Notes under the pieces: model-generated
What the model was told of the DNA's origin: nothing
The model's database searches: none
What the model saw: only the letters and a program-made list of their open reading frames with translations
Part shown: piece after piece, positions 47,168 through 55,580 of the stretch
How positions within the stretch are numbered: position 1 is the first letter of the stretch
Layout: each line of letters starts with the position of its first letter
Made by a program: the position numbers and the translations under genes
Assembly (NCBI RefSeq): GCF_023923225.1
Contig: NZ_CP099489.1
Location: 744,001 to 808,000, forward strand
Length of the DNA stretch: 64,000 bases
Direction: 5' to 3'
Source: Ornithinimicrobium faecis
Lineage (GTDB): Bacteria; Actinomycetota; Actinomycetes; Actinomycetales; Dermatophilaceae

Positions 47168-47340
47168 CCTGAGGCGCCGAACCTCGTCACCAGGGCACAA
47201 CCTCCGGACCGTCCGGACGCCAGACGAGGGTGGGGGACCCGAGTTGACACCGGCCCCGGTGTCTTGGGGTGAAGCCGCACCTGCGGCCGGGCACCTGACC
47301 GCCCGAACCCGACAGCTAACCCCGCAGGCGCGCAGTCAGG
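47168..47340 (+). ncRNA. cyclic di-AMP riboswitch (ydaO-yuaA type)
   Basis: Conserved blocks in order: GGCGCCGAACC (47173-), GGGGGACCCGAG, CTTGGGGTGAAGCCG, then CCCGAACCCGACAGCTAACC and CCGCAGGCG near 47310-47330. The terminal stem can form between CCTGA (47168-47172) and TCAGG (47336-47340). The ATG of the rpf gene follows 15 bases later. This riboswitch class turns off downstream genes when c-di-AMP is high and commonly precedes cell-wall hydrolases and Rpf genes in actinobacteria. Confidence 0.93.
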
Positions 47341-47355
47341 AAGGTTGACCCTGTC

Positions 47356-48141
47356 ATGGCATCTGCCAAGCACCGCAAGCCCCGCACGCCCTTTGCCCCC
47401 ATGCTCCGCCGCGCCGGTGGCGCTGGTGTGGCTGCAGCAGCAGCCGTCGCCGCGATTGGTGTCTCTGCCCCCGGCGCCAGCGCCGACTCGGTCTGGGACC
47501 GCGTCGCAGCCTGTGAGTCCGGCGGCAACTGGTCGATCAACACGGGCAACGGCTACTACGGCGGGCTGCAGTTCAGCCCCTCCACCTGGTCCGGCTTCGG
47601 TGGCGGCCAGTACGCACCCAACGCCCACCAGGCCTCCAAGTCCCAGCAGATCGCGATCGCGCAGAAGGTCCTGGCCACCCAGGGCCCCGGCGCCTGGCCC
47701 ACCTGCTCGGTCAAGGCCGGTCTGACCCGCTCCAACGGTGGTGGAGGCGGCTATGCACCTGCGCCGGCCAACCCTGCTCCGGCCAACCCCGCGCCGGCTC
47801 CGGCCCAGCCGCGTCAGTCCGAGGCGCCTTCGCGCAGCGCTGGCCCGATCCACCCAGTGGTGAGCGTCAGTGCGCCGTTGGTCAAGGACGGCATCCGTGG
47901 TCCGCTGACGAATGCCACCATCCAGCGCTGGGTCGGCACCCACCCGGACGGCATCTTCGGACCCATCACGACCAAGGCGCTGCAGAACAAGGTCGGCACC
48001 ACGCCGGACGGCGTGTGGGGCCCGAAGTCGCAGGCTGCACTCCAGGACTACCTGGGCATCGACCGTGACGGCTCGAGCTCCATGAACGCGCGCACGGTGT
48101 CAGCGCTGCAGGCGCACCTGAACAGCAACGTCATCGGCTGA
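47356..48141 (+). CDS. resuscitation-promoting factor-like transglycosylase with peptidoglycan-binding repeats
   Basis: 261-residue secreted protein. Signal peptide with [17 protein letters not shown] cleavage region, then the Rpf catalytic domain: [20 protein letters not shown] with the catalytic Glu in [20 protein letters not shown] and [12 protein letters not shown] Pro/Ala-rich linker ([10 protein letters not shown]) follows, then peptidoglycan-binding-like repeats [15 protein letters not shown] and [14 protein letters not shown]. Cleaves peptidoglycan glycan strands to aid growth or exit from dormancy. Controlled by the c-di-AMP riboswitch directly upstream. Confidence 0.95.
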   Translation: MASAKHRKPRTPFAPMLRRAGGAGVAAAAAVAAIGVSAPGASADSVWDRVAACESGGNWSINTGNGYYGGLQFSPSTWSGFGGGQYAPNAHQASKSQQIAIAQKVLATQGPGAWPTCSVKAGLTRSNGGGGGYAPAPANPAPANPAPAPAQPRQSEAPSRSAGPIHPVVSVSAPLVKDGIRGPLTNATIQRWVGTHPDGIFGPITTKALQNKVGTTPDGVWGPKSQAALQDYLGIDRDGSSSMNARTVSALQAHLNSNVIG

Positions 48142-48197
48142 CAGGCCACCCCTGGTGATCCAGCGCGTGCAGGTCACGGCTGGCTGACAACGGCGAG

Positions 48198-48232
48198 GGG
48201 GCCCGGTGCGGACACTGTCCGCACCGGGCCCC
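48198..48232 (+). terminator. strong hairpin terminator after the rpf gene
   Basis: 16-bp perfect arms (GGGGCCCGGTGCGGAC and its complement), 3-base loop, followed by TTCGTTGTTG. Confidence 0.85.
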
Positions 48233-48365
48233 TTCGTTGTTGCTCTGATCCCGTTGGTCCCTGCACACCTTCGGGCGTGGAACTTGCCTGAGGTGGTGAG
48301 CAATTCTGCTGTCCGCTGGACCGCGGGTACGATCGTCGTCGTCGCTGGCCCCCGTGGCCGGCCAC

Positions 48366-48441
48366 GCCCCTGTAGCTCAGTTGGTAGAGCATCCGCCTTG
48401 TAAGCGGACGGTCGCGGGTTCGACTCCTGTCGGGGGCTCCA
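48366..48441 (+). tRNA. tRNA-Thr (anticodon TGT)
   Basis: Cloverleaf is complete: acceptor GCCCCTG / CGGGGGC, D-arm with GCTCAGTTGGTAGAGC, anticodon loop CTTGTAA (anticodon TGT), T-arm GCGGG-TTCGACT-CCTGT, discriminator T and encoded CCA (48439-48441). Reads ACA and possibly ACG codons. Confidence 0.96.
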
Positions 48442-48457
48442 CAGAGTCAGTGACGTG

Positions 48458-49345
48458 TCACTCCGGGGTGGCCGATGACTCGAGGTGGACCGTCACGTCG
48501 CCCTCCTCGCGCAGCGTGTCCACCAGGGTCTGCACGGCCTCGTTCTCGCGCTCCGATGCCAACTGGTCTGCGACCTGGTCCTTGACCTCCTCATAGGCAG
48601 GCAGCTCCGGTGCTCCGGAGCCAGACTCACCGCCGGACTCGGCGCCGCCGCCACCCTGCTGGGCGGCCAGCTCGTCATAGCGCGCCCGGATCTCGTCCTC
48701 GCTCGGCTCCTTGACGTCGGCCTCCTGCTCGATGAGCTGGTCGACCTTGATCATCTGCTCGACCTCGGCGTTCACCTCGTCGGCAGACATGCCCTGCTGC
48801 TCGAGCGCGGCCAGGAACTCGTCGGCGGAGCCCAGGCCGTTGCCCTTGGCGAGCTCCTCCAACTCGGCGTCGATGTCCTCGGCGCTGGCTTCGAAGCCGT
48901 TTTCCTCGGAGGCCTGCTTGAGCAGTTCACTGCTGATCAGCCCCTCGATGGTCTGGTCGCGGAGGGCGGCCTCGTCGACCGGCTGGCCCATGGCCTGTGC
49001 CTGCATCGACGCTTGCTCAAAGGTCGGTGTGTAGGCCTCGCTGAACTGATCCTTGGAGATCTCGGTGTCATTGACCTCGGCGACCACGTCGGGCACGTCC
49101 GAAAGGTCCGGGCCGGCGGCCTCACCGCCTGGTCCCTCCGTCCCGGCGGCTGCGTCGGGGCCACCGGTGGCATCGGCTCCGTCCGGACCGGCAGACTCGC
49201 CCGCCTCGTCGGAACCCGGCGCGGCAGAGGCACCCTCGCTGGTCTCAGCGTTGTCTGAGCTGGTGTCTGAGTCGGTGCTGCAGGAGGCAGCGCCGAGCAG
49301 GCAGACGACCAATCCGAGGCTGGTCATCCATGTCTTATTCCGCAT
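48458..49345 (-). CDS. SurA/PrsA-like exported lipoprotein
   Basis: 295 residues. Signal segment TSLGLVVCLLGAASC with lipobox GAASC, then about 60 acidic/Ser/Gly residues, then a SurA N-terminal domain (VVAEVNDTEISKDQFSEAYT, DEAALRDQTIEGLISSELLK, EDIDAELEELAKGNGLGSAD) and a C-terminal helical segment. No peptidyl-prolyl isomerase (parvulin) domain follows, so it would be a chaperone only. GGGAGG before the ATG. Its end lies close to, and opposite, the tRNA. Confidence 0.88.
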   Translation of the reverse strand: MRNKTWMTSLGLVVCLLGAASCSTDSDTSSDNAETSEGASAAPGSDEAGESAGPDGADATGGPDAAAGTEGPGGEAAGPDLSDVPDVVAEVNDTEISKDQFSEAYTPTFEQASMQAQAMGQPVDEAALRDQTIEGLISSELLKQASEENGFEASAEDIDAELEELAKGNGLGSADEFLAALEQQGMSADEVNAEVEQMIKVDQLIEQEADVKEPSEDEIRARYDELAAQQGGGGAESGGESGSGAPELPAYEEVKDQVADQLASERENEAVQTLVDTLREEGDVTVHLESSATPE

Positions 49346-49543
49346 TGTTCCTCCCTCATTGTGAACGGTCGGTCAACGTATCACGATTCGATAAACATCC
49401 ATTCCGATAATTCTCAGTCTTCGGTCAGGTTGAATTCTCAGAGAATTGCCAGGAAAAACTGATCCAAGAATCGATGGGAATGGCTCCAGTGCTGCCGCCC
49501 GAGCAACGCGCCCGGCTGGTCAGCTGATTGGCGCGCCTGGCTG
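49346..49543. promoter_or_regulatory. AT-richer leader of the SurA-like gene with palindrome
   Basis: Contains a perfect palindrome AATTCTC-A-GAGAATT (49433-49447) and a third AATTCTC half-site near 49408-49415, plus a minus-strand TACGTT box near 49375. Clearly richer in A/T than its surroundings. It could be operator, FUSC terminator or both. Confidence 0.45.
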
Positions 49544-51349
49544 TCAGCCCAGTGGTGGGCGTTTGCCGACGATCGCGCGCACGGCACGGATCTCCCGATC
49601 CTGCGGCACGTCCTGCCGGGCCAGGCGGACGGCCAGATCGCGCGCGAGGTCCTCTGCTGGGGCCACGCGCTCGAGCGCCTCCCCGGGTGCCTCCTGCGAC
49701 GCTGTAGCCAGCACCGTGAAACCGAGCCAGGCCGTGGCGTCGCGCACGGGCACAAGGTCGGTCACCCGCTCCGGCTCATCACGGATCGCCCGGCCCGCGA
49801 TGGCGGAGAGTTCCTGGAGGTCGAGGGAGAGCTCACGCTGGGCCACGAGTCCGGCCCGGTCCTGGTGTTGTCCCCGGCCCAGCAGACCGATCACCTCGGC
49901 GCTGGCAGAAATGGCGCGCGAGAGGTGGGCGGTGAGCATCGCGTGACTGGAGCGCCAGCCGATCAGCCACGGAACCGCGACGCCACACAGCACGCCGATG
50001 GCGGTGTCCAGCAACCGCTCCTGCGCGATCGTCAGGGCGGCCAGGCCGGATCCCGCTGTGCCGATGGTGAGCGCCAGGGGTGTCATGAAGATGACGGCAA
50101 TGGTGTAGTTGCGCACCACGCAGAGCTCAACCAGCCCCTGCAGCGTCACGATGGTGATGACAACCGCCCAGGGGCCGCTGCCGGAAAAGCCGCCGATCAG
50201 GAAGAGCCCGATGCCCAGTGTCGTGCCCGCGAGCCGCTCCACCGAGCGGACTGTCGTGGCCCGACGATCCATCCCGTTGTGCAGCACCAGGGCAGCCGCG
50301 GCCATGGCCCAGTACATGTGCCCGCTTCCTGCCAGCAGGCCCGCGGCCACACCGGCGGCCGCGATGCCTGCGGCGACCCGGATGGCAGCCTGCAGTGCGG
50401 CGGTCGGCCACCGCAGCGCACGGGCCACCATGCGGCGCAGCCGCGGACGCCCCAGCGGGGCAGCGGTCGGCTCCGCGCCGAGGTCGGGGTTGAGCTGCTG
50501 GGTGGGCAGGAGGTGCTCGGAGTAGCGCTGCTGGATGACGATGAGGTCGGTGGCAAGGTCGGCGCGCACGGTGTGGGCCGTGGCCTGCGGGGAGGTCGGG
50601 GCGCCCGGATCGTCCAGCGCGAGGTCGGGCTCGCCGCCATCCCACAGCACGGTCCAGGCGTCGTGGATCGCGTTGGTTGCCGCGGTGCTCAGGTCCTCGG
50701 CCTGGCCGTCCTCCGGAGGAGAGGCCAGGAACTTCTCGACCGCTCGCTGGGCCGCGGCGACGGCGGCCCGCTCGGGGCCGAGGCGGTCCAGGAGCAGATC
50801 AAACATCGCGATCGGCACGGCGACCGCGGCGCCGGTGGTCGTCGCAAGAATGAGGGATCCGGGATCGAGCCCACGGGTGGGCAGATAGCCACCGATGCCC
50901 ACGATCAGCACGAAGAAGAAGGCGCCGGGCGGTCCGAGCCGCAGGGCATGGGCCAGGAAGGTGGCCACCGCCCCCACGACGGCCGTGACCAGGATCGACA
51001 GCACCAGGTTCCCGGACACCAGCACACCCAGGGACATGCCGGAGATCAGGCCGAGCGCGACCAGCACGAGCACCCGGATGCGGCTGCGCAGCGGGCGGCC
51101 GGCGCCATAGAGCACCGTGAACGTCCCCGTGCCGCAGAGCAGCCCCCACGCCTGGTGGCCAGCGGCGGTCGCGATGGTCAGCGGGATCGCGATCGCGAGG
51201 GCCGCGCGCAGGGCCACCGGCCAGCGGGTGGGGGCGCGCACCTCCCAGCGCAGGCCACGGAAGGGCGTGATGGCAGCGGAGGCGAGGTGCTCGGCGCCGC
51301 GCAGCACCCGGCGGCGGGCCCCGCGCACGGCGCGCCGGGGGAAGGTCAT
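49544..51349 (-). CDS. FUSC-family membrane protein
   Basis: 601 residues with two hydrophobic blocks of about five helices each (about 45-180 and 325-445), separated by a cytoplasmic domain of about 150 residues, and a helical C-terminal domain. The FUSC signature regions are RAALAIAIPLTIATAAGHQAWG and LVLHNGMDRRATTVRSVERLAG-type. Relatives export aromatic acids or fusaric acid-like compounds, or are aluminium-activated-like channels. No periplasmic partner is nearby. Confidence 0.87.
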   Translation of the reverse strand: MTFPRRAVRGARRRVLRGAEHLASAAITPFRGLRWEVRAPTRWPVALRAALAIAIPLTIATAAGHQAWGLLCGTGTFTVLYGAGRPLRSRIRVLVLVALGLISGMSLGVLVSGNLVLSILVTAVVGAVATFLAHALRLGPPGAFFFVLIVGIGGYLPTRGLDPGSLILATTTGAAVAVPIAMFDLLLDRLGPERAAVAAAQRAVEKFLASPPEDGQAEDLSTAATNAIHDAWTVLWDGGEPDLALDDPGAPTSPQATAHTVRADLATDLIVIQQRYSEHLLPTQQLNPDLGAEPTAAPLGRPRLRRMVARALRWPTAALQAAIRVAAGIAAAGVAAGLLAGSGHMYWAMAAAALVLHNGMDRRATTVRSVERLAGTTLGIGLFLIGGFSGSGPWAVVITIVTLQGLVELCVVRNYTIAVIFMTPLALTIGTAGSGLAALTIAQERLLDTAIGVLCGVAVPWLIGWRSSHAMLTAHLSRAISASAEVIGLLGRGQHQDRAGLVAQRELSLDLQELSAIAGRAIRDEPERVTDLVPVRDATAWLGFTVLATASQEAPGEALERVAPAEDLARDLAVRLARQDVPQDREIRAVRAIVGKRPPLG

Positions 51350-51459
51350 GACTGCCTGGACATGTTGGTCATGCGTGCTTCCTCGAGGAGATCATGTTTC
51401 CTTGAGGAGATCATGCCGATCGCGAGGCGTCCGAGCCGTGCCACGCAGCCGTCACAGCA

Positions 51460-52224
51460 TCAGCGCGGGGGCATCCGCAGGGCACCGTCGAGGCGGATGA
51501 CCTCGCCGTTGAGCAGGGGGTTGTCGACGATGTGGGCGACCAGAGCGGCATACTCGGTCGGCTTGCCCAACCGGGAGGGGTGTGGCACCAGGGCCTCCAG
51601 GGAGGCCCGCACCTCATCGCCCAGCCCGGCCATCATCGGCGTCTCGAAGATGCCCGGGGCGATGGTCGCCACGCGGATCCCCTTGTCGGCCAGGTCGCGC
51701 GCAGCCGTGAGCGTCAGGCCCGCGATGCCGGCCTTGGAGGAGGAATAGGCGGCCTGCCCGATCTGACCGTCAAAGGCAGCGACCGAGGCCGTCATCAGGA
51801 TCACGCCGCGGTCCTCGTCGACCGGCTCGTTGGCGGCCATCGCCTCGGCGGTCAGGCGCAGCACGTTGAAGGTGCCGATCAGGTTGATCTCGATGACATT
51901 GCGATAGGTGTCCAGCTCGATCGTGCCGCGCCGCGACAGGATCCGTCCGGGCGTCGCGACGCCGGCGCAGTTGACGACGATCCGCAGCTCGCCGAGCTCG
52001 GTGGCCACGGCGATGGCGGCGCGGATCTGCTCCTCGTCGCGCACATCGGCAGCCGCAAAGCGCACCCGATCGCCGAGCTCGGTGGCCAGCTCCTCACCGC
52101 GGCCGCCGGGCAGGTCGACGAGCACGATGGACGCACCCTCTGCGAGCAGGCGGCGGGCCGTGGCCTCGCCCAGTCCGCTGGCGCCTCCGGTGACCAGGGC
52201 GACGGTCTTCTCGGTGATCTGCAT
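51460..52224 (-). CDS. SDR-family 3-hydroxyacyl-CoA dehydrogenase-like protein
   Basis: 254-residue short-chain dehydrogenase resembling the HSD17B10 group. Cofactor motif [17 protein letters not shown] with Asp in VLVDLPG (NAD preference), [11 protein letters not shown], catalytic Ser in [13 protein letters not shown], and YSSSKAG. The next gene on the strand upstream is an acyl-CoA dehydrogenase (58 bases), so the pair fits beta-oxidation of a short or branched acyl-CoA. Confidence 0.9.
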   Translation of the reverse strand: MQITEKTVALVTGGASGLGEATARRLLAEGASIVLVDLPGGRGEELATELGDRVRFAAADVRDEEQIRAAIAVATELGELRIVVNCAGVATPGRILSRRGTIELDTYRNVIEINLIGTFNVLRLTAEAMAANEPVDEDRGVILMTASVAAFDGQIGQAAYSSSKAGIAGLTLTAARDLADKGIRVATIAPGIFETPMMAGLGDEVRASLEALVPHPSRLGKPTEYAALVAHIVDNPLLNGEVIRLDGALRMPPR

Positions 52225-52282
52225 GGTGGCCTCTCGGGTCGGGTTCAGTGATGGGTCTGGGGGCGTATGCCGTGTGGTCGGG

Positions 52283-53425
52283 TCAGCGCAGCAGGTTCCG
52301 GGAGATGACCAGCCGCTGGATCTGGTTGGTGCCCTCGAAGATCTGGGTCACCTTGGCCTCGCGCATGAAGCGCTCGACCGGGAAGTCCTTGGTGTAGCCG
52401 TAGCCGCCGAGCACCTGGACGGCATCCGTGGTGACCTTCATCGCGGCGTCCGTGGCCACCATCTTGGCGATGGAGGCCTCCTGACTGTGCGGCAGGCCAG
52501 CATCCTTGAGGCGGGCTGCGTGCAGATAGGTGGCCCGTGCCGACCCGACGGCGGCGCCCATATCGGCCAGCAGGAAGGCCAGGCCCTGGTTGTCGGCGAT
52601 GGGACGGCCGAACTGCTCGCGCTCCTTGGCGTAGGCCACCGCCTCGTCGAGCGCCCGCTGGGCCAGGCCGGTGGCTGCCGCAGCGATGCCCAGGCGGCCG
52701 GCCTCGAGCGCGGCGAGGGCGATCGACATGCCCTGGCCGGGCTCGCCGATGAGGCGGTCGTCGGAGACGAAGACCTTGTCGAAGAGCACCTCGCCGACGG
52801 TGTCGGAGTCCAGGCCCATCTTGCGCTCGGGCTCGGCGAAGGTCAGGCCCTCGGCGTCGGCCGGGACGATGAAGCAGCTCAGGCCGCGTCCGCCGTCGTC
52901 GGACGTGCGCACAAACGAGGTGTAGTAGTCGGCGTGACCGGCGTGGCTGATCCACGCCTTGCCGCCGGTGATCTCATATCCCCCGTCGACCTTGGTCGCG
53001 CGGGTGCGGATCGCCGCGACGTCGGACCCCGCGTGTGGCTCGGACAGGCAGTAGGCCCCCAGCTGTTCCCCGGACAGCATCCCGGTGAGCAACTCCTCCT
53101 GCTGCTCGGGCGTGCCGAAGGTGGCGACCGGGAAGGCGGTCAGGGAATGGACCGACACCCCGACGGCGACGGACATCCAGGCATGGGCGATCTCCTCGAC
53201 CACCTGCAGATAGACCTCGTAAGGCTGTCCGCCGCCACCCAGCCCCTCGGCATACGGCAGGGAGAGCAGGCCGGCCTGGCCCAGCATGGTGAAGACCTCG
53301 CGGGGGAGGCGGGCGGCGGCCTCGGCCTCGTCCACCTGCGGCAGCAACTGCTCCCGTGCGATGTCGCGGACCAGGGCGATGAGTTCGGTGGACTCCTCGG
53401 TGGGCAGCACGCGCGTCACTGGCAT
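52283..53425 (-). CDS. acyl-CoA dehydrogenase
   Basis: FAD enzyme of 380 residues, normal for the family. Blocks: CLSEPHAGSDVAAIRTRATK, GGKAWISHAGHADYYTSFVR, KMGLDSDTVGEVLFDKVFV, YAKEREQFGRPIADNQGLAF, VLGGYGYTKDFPVERFMREA and the catalytic Glu region TQIFEGTNQIQRLVI. ATG 53425 follows TAGTCT by 7 bases on the minus strand; longer in-frame extensions were ignored. Probably co-transcribed with the SDR gene. Confidence 0.94.
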   Translation of the reverse strand: MPVTRVLPTEESTELIALVRDIAREQLLPQVDEAEAAARLPREVFTMLGQAGLLSLPYAEGLGGGGQPYEVYLQVVEEIAHAWMSVAVGVSVHSLTAFPVATFGTPEQQEELLTGMLSGEQLGAYCLSEPHAGSDVAAIRTRATKVDGGYEITGGKAWISHAGHADYYTSFVRTSDDGGRGLSCFIVPADAEGLTFAEPERKMGLDSDTVGEVLFDKVFVSDDRLIGEPGQGMSIALAALEAGRLGIAAAATGLAQRALDEAVAYAKEREQFGRPIADNQGLAFLLADMGAAVGSARATYLHAARLKDAGLPHSQEASIAKMVATDAAMKVTTDAVQVLGGYGYTKDFPVERFMREAKVTQIFEGTNQIQRLVISRNLLR

Positions 53426-53466
53426 GGGCCGAAGACTACCGGGGCAGCAAGGACACCTCGAAACCG

Positions 53467-53505
53467 CCGCATCTGCGGGTATAAAGTCTCCGTTATGCCG
53501 CAGAT
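53467..53505. promoter_or_regulatory. promoter and operator of the HTH-TOBE gene
   Basis: CCGCA-TC-TGCGG (53467-53478) is a palindrome; ATCTGCGG (53471-53478) also recurs inverted as CCGCAGAT (53498-53505). Between them lies TATAAAGT (53480-53487), 7 bases before the ATG at 53495. The arrangement brackets the promoter and suggests autoregulation. Confidence 0.6.
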
Positions 53506-53890
53506 TCGGGTGAGCGAGGCCGCTTCGCTCTTGGGTGTGAGCGATGACACCGTGCGTCGCTGGATCGACCAGGGCCGGCTGCCCGCGAGCCGCTCGGACA
53601 ACGGTCGCATGGCGGTGGAGGGGCGTGACCTGGCCGCCCTGACGCAGGAGCTGGCCGGCGAGGAGGACGGTGGCCTGCGCACCTCGGCCCGCAACCAGCT
53701 GCGGGGGATCGTCACCCGCGTCACCAAGGACACCGTGATGGCCCAGGTCGAGCTGCAGTGCGGACCGTTCCGGGTGGTCTCGCTGATGAGCGCCGAGGCA
53801 GCCGAGGAGCTCGAGCTGGAGCCCGGGGTGGTGGCTTCGGCCTCGATCAAGGCCACGCAGGTGGTCATCGCCCTGCCCGCTGAGCACTAG
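53495..53890 (+). CDS. HTH plus TOBE (molybdate-binding) regulator
   Basis: 131 residues. The N-terminus is an excisionase/MerR-type helix-turn-helix (VSEAASLLGVSDDTVRRWID, RLPASRSDNGRM). The C-terminus is a Mop/TOBE domain (QLRGIVTRVTKDTVMAQVEL, VVASASIKATQVVIAL) that binds molybdate or tungstate oxyanions. It starts the run with modA-modB-modC, so it probably is the molybdate-responsive repressor in place of classical ModE. The leaderless ATG follows TAAAGT by 7 bases. Confidence 0.9.
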   Translation: MPQIRVSEAASLLGVSDDTVRRWIDQGRLPASRSDNGRMAVEGRDLAALTQELAGEEDGGLRTSARNQLRGIVTRVTKDTVMAQVELQCGPFRVVSLMSAEAAEELELEPGVVASASIKATQVVIALPAEH

Positions 53891-53901
53891 AAGGGGCCGT
53901 G

Positions 53902-54726
53902 ATGTCGCTGCGCCGCACACACACCGCAGTTCCCGGCCGACGGTTGGCTGCGCTCGCCGCCATCACCCTCGCCTGCACGCTCACCGCGTGCGGTGAGGCG
54001 GAGGACCAGCCGCTGGGGGCCGGCGCGGGTGGGGCGGGCCAGGGTGAGGCATCCGGCGACATCACGGTCTTTGCTGCCGCGTCGCTGACCGATACGTTCA
54101 CCGAGCTCGGCGAGGAGTTCGAGGCCGCGAACCCCGACGCCACCGTGACCTTCAGCTTCGCCGGCAGCTCCGCGCTGGCCCAGCAGATCCTCAGCGGTGC
54201 CCCGGCCGACGTCTTCGCCTCCGCCTCACCGGCGACCATGGCCCAGGTGACCGACGAGGAGCTGACCGAGGGGGAGCCTGTTGTCTTCGTGAACAACCGC
54301 CTGCAGATCGCGGTCCCCGCTGGCAACCCCGGGGGAGTCACGGGCCTGGAGGACCTCACCAAGGAGGACCTCACCGTCGCGCTGTGCGCCGAGGAGGTGC
54401 CCTGCGGCGCCGCCTCGGTCAAGGTCTTCGAGGCCGCGGGGCTCACACCGGCCCCCGACACCTATGAAGACGACGTGAGGGCGGCCCTGACCAAGGTGCG
54501 CCTCGACGAGGTCGATGCCGCACTCGTCTATCAGACCGACGTGCTGGTCGCCGGCGACGAGGTCGAGGGCATCGACTTCGCGGAGTCCGCCGAGGCCATC
54601 AACGACTATCCGATCGCCGCCCTGCTCGGGGCGCCCAACCCCGAGGGTGGGCAGGCGTTCATCGACTTCGTGCTGTCCGAGGAGGGGCAGGCGGTGCTTG
54701 GCTCGGCGGGGTTCGGTTCTCCGTGA
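53902..54726 (+). CDS. modA: molybdate ABC transporter substrate-binding lipoprotein
   Basis: 274 residues. Signal peptide with lipobox LTAC, Gly-rich linker, then ITVFAAASLTDTFTELGEEF carrying the oxyanion-binding Ser residues, FSFAGSSALAQQI, and ALVYQTDVL near the end. AAGGGG precedes the ATG at 53902; a GTG 3 bases earlier is an alternative. Followed with overlap by modB. Confidence 0.94.
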   Translation: MSLRRTHTAVPGRRLAALAAITLACTLTACGEAEDQPLGAGAGGAGQGEASGDITVFAAASLTDTFTELGEEFEAANPDATVTFSFAGSSALAQQILSGAPADVFASASPATMAQVTDEELTEGEPVVFVNNRLQIAVPAGNPGGVTGLEDLTKEDLTVALCAEEVPCGAASVKVFEAAGLTPAPDTYEDDVRAALTKVRLDEVDAALVYQTDVLVAGDEVEGIDFAESAEAINDYPIAALLGAPNPEGGQAFIDFVLSEEGQAVLGSAGFGSP

Positions 54727-55580
54727 CGGTCCGGCGTTCGACCGATCGTGGCACCCGGCGGCGCGGCGTGGCCGGAGACGCTGCGGACAGCCGGGGGAGC
54801 GGCATCCCACCGATCCTGCTGATCCCTGCTGGTCTGGGTCTCGCGTTCCTGCTCCTGCCGCTGGCCGGTCTGCTCGTGCGCACGCCGTGGTCGGACCTGG
54901 GCACCCTGTTGGCGCAGCCGGAGGTTTCGGAGGCGCTGCGGCTGTCCCTGATCACCGCAGTGACGGCGACCGGGATCTGCCTGGTCCTCGGGGTGCCGCT
55001 GGCGTGGGTGCTGGCCCGCGCGACCGTCCCCGGGATGAGGTTGGTCCGTGCCCTGCTCACCCTGCCGTTGGTGCTGCCCCCCGTCGTCGGCGGCGTCGCG
55101 CTCCTGCTGCTGCTGGGGCGGCGCGGACTGATCGGCCAACACCTCTATGACTGGTTCGGGCTGAGCCTGCCGTTCACCACCACGGCCGTGGTGCTCTCCC
55201 AGGCGTTCGTGGCGATGCCGTTCCTGGTGATCGCCGTCGAGGGCGCCCTGCGCGGGGCCGACCGGCGCTTCGAGGATGCTGCAGCGACCCTCGGCGCCAG
55301 CCGCTGGCTGATCTTCCGCAGGGTCACCCTGCCGCTGGTCGCGCCCGGCATCTCCGCCGGAGCGGTCCTGTGTTTTGCCCGCGCCCTGGGCGAGTTCGGC
55401 GCCACCATCACCTTCGCCGGCAACTTCCCCGGTGTCACCCGCACCATGCCGCTGTCGGTTTATCTCGCGCTGGAGTCCGACCCGGAGGCAGCCATCGTGC
55501 TCGCCCTGGTCCTGCTCCTGGTGTCGGTCGTCGTCCTGGTCGCCCTGCGCGGCCGCTGGGTCAGCGGGGTCGCCTCGTGA
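54723..55580 (+). CDS. modB: molybdate ABC transporter permease
   Basis: 285 residues, five or six helices, EAA motif ADRRFEDAAATLGASRWLIF, RALGEFGATITFAGNFPGVT characteristic of ModB. GTG overlaps the modA stop by 4 bases and the stop overlaps modC by 4 bases. Confidence 0.95.
   Translation: MTVRRSTDRGTRRRGVAGDAADSRGSGIPPILLIPAGLGLAFLLLPLAGLLVRTPWSDLGTLLAQPEVSEALRLSLITAVTATGICLVLGVPLAWVLARATVPGMRLVRALLTLPLVLPPVVGGVALLLLLGRRGLIGQHLYDWFGLSLPFTTTAVVLSQAFVAMPFLVIAVEGALRGADRRFEDAAATLGASRWLIFRRVTLPLVAPGISAGAVLCFARALGEFGATITFAGNFPGVTRTMPLSVYLALESDPEAAIVLALVLLLVSVVVLVALRGRWVSGVAS

Noticed and set aside
48366..48441. tRNA-Thr as an integration site
   Set aside because: No integrase, direct repeat of the tRNA end or foreign genes are found on either side.
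49865..51748. 627-residue open frame antisense to the FUSC gene
   Set aside because: His/Gln/Arg-rich shadow; the FUSC protein has proper membrane topology.
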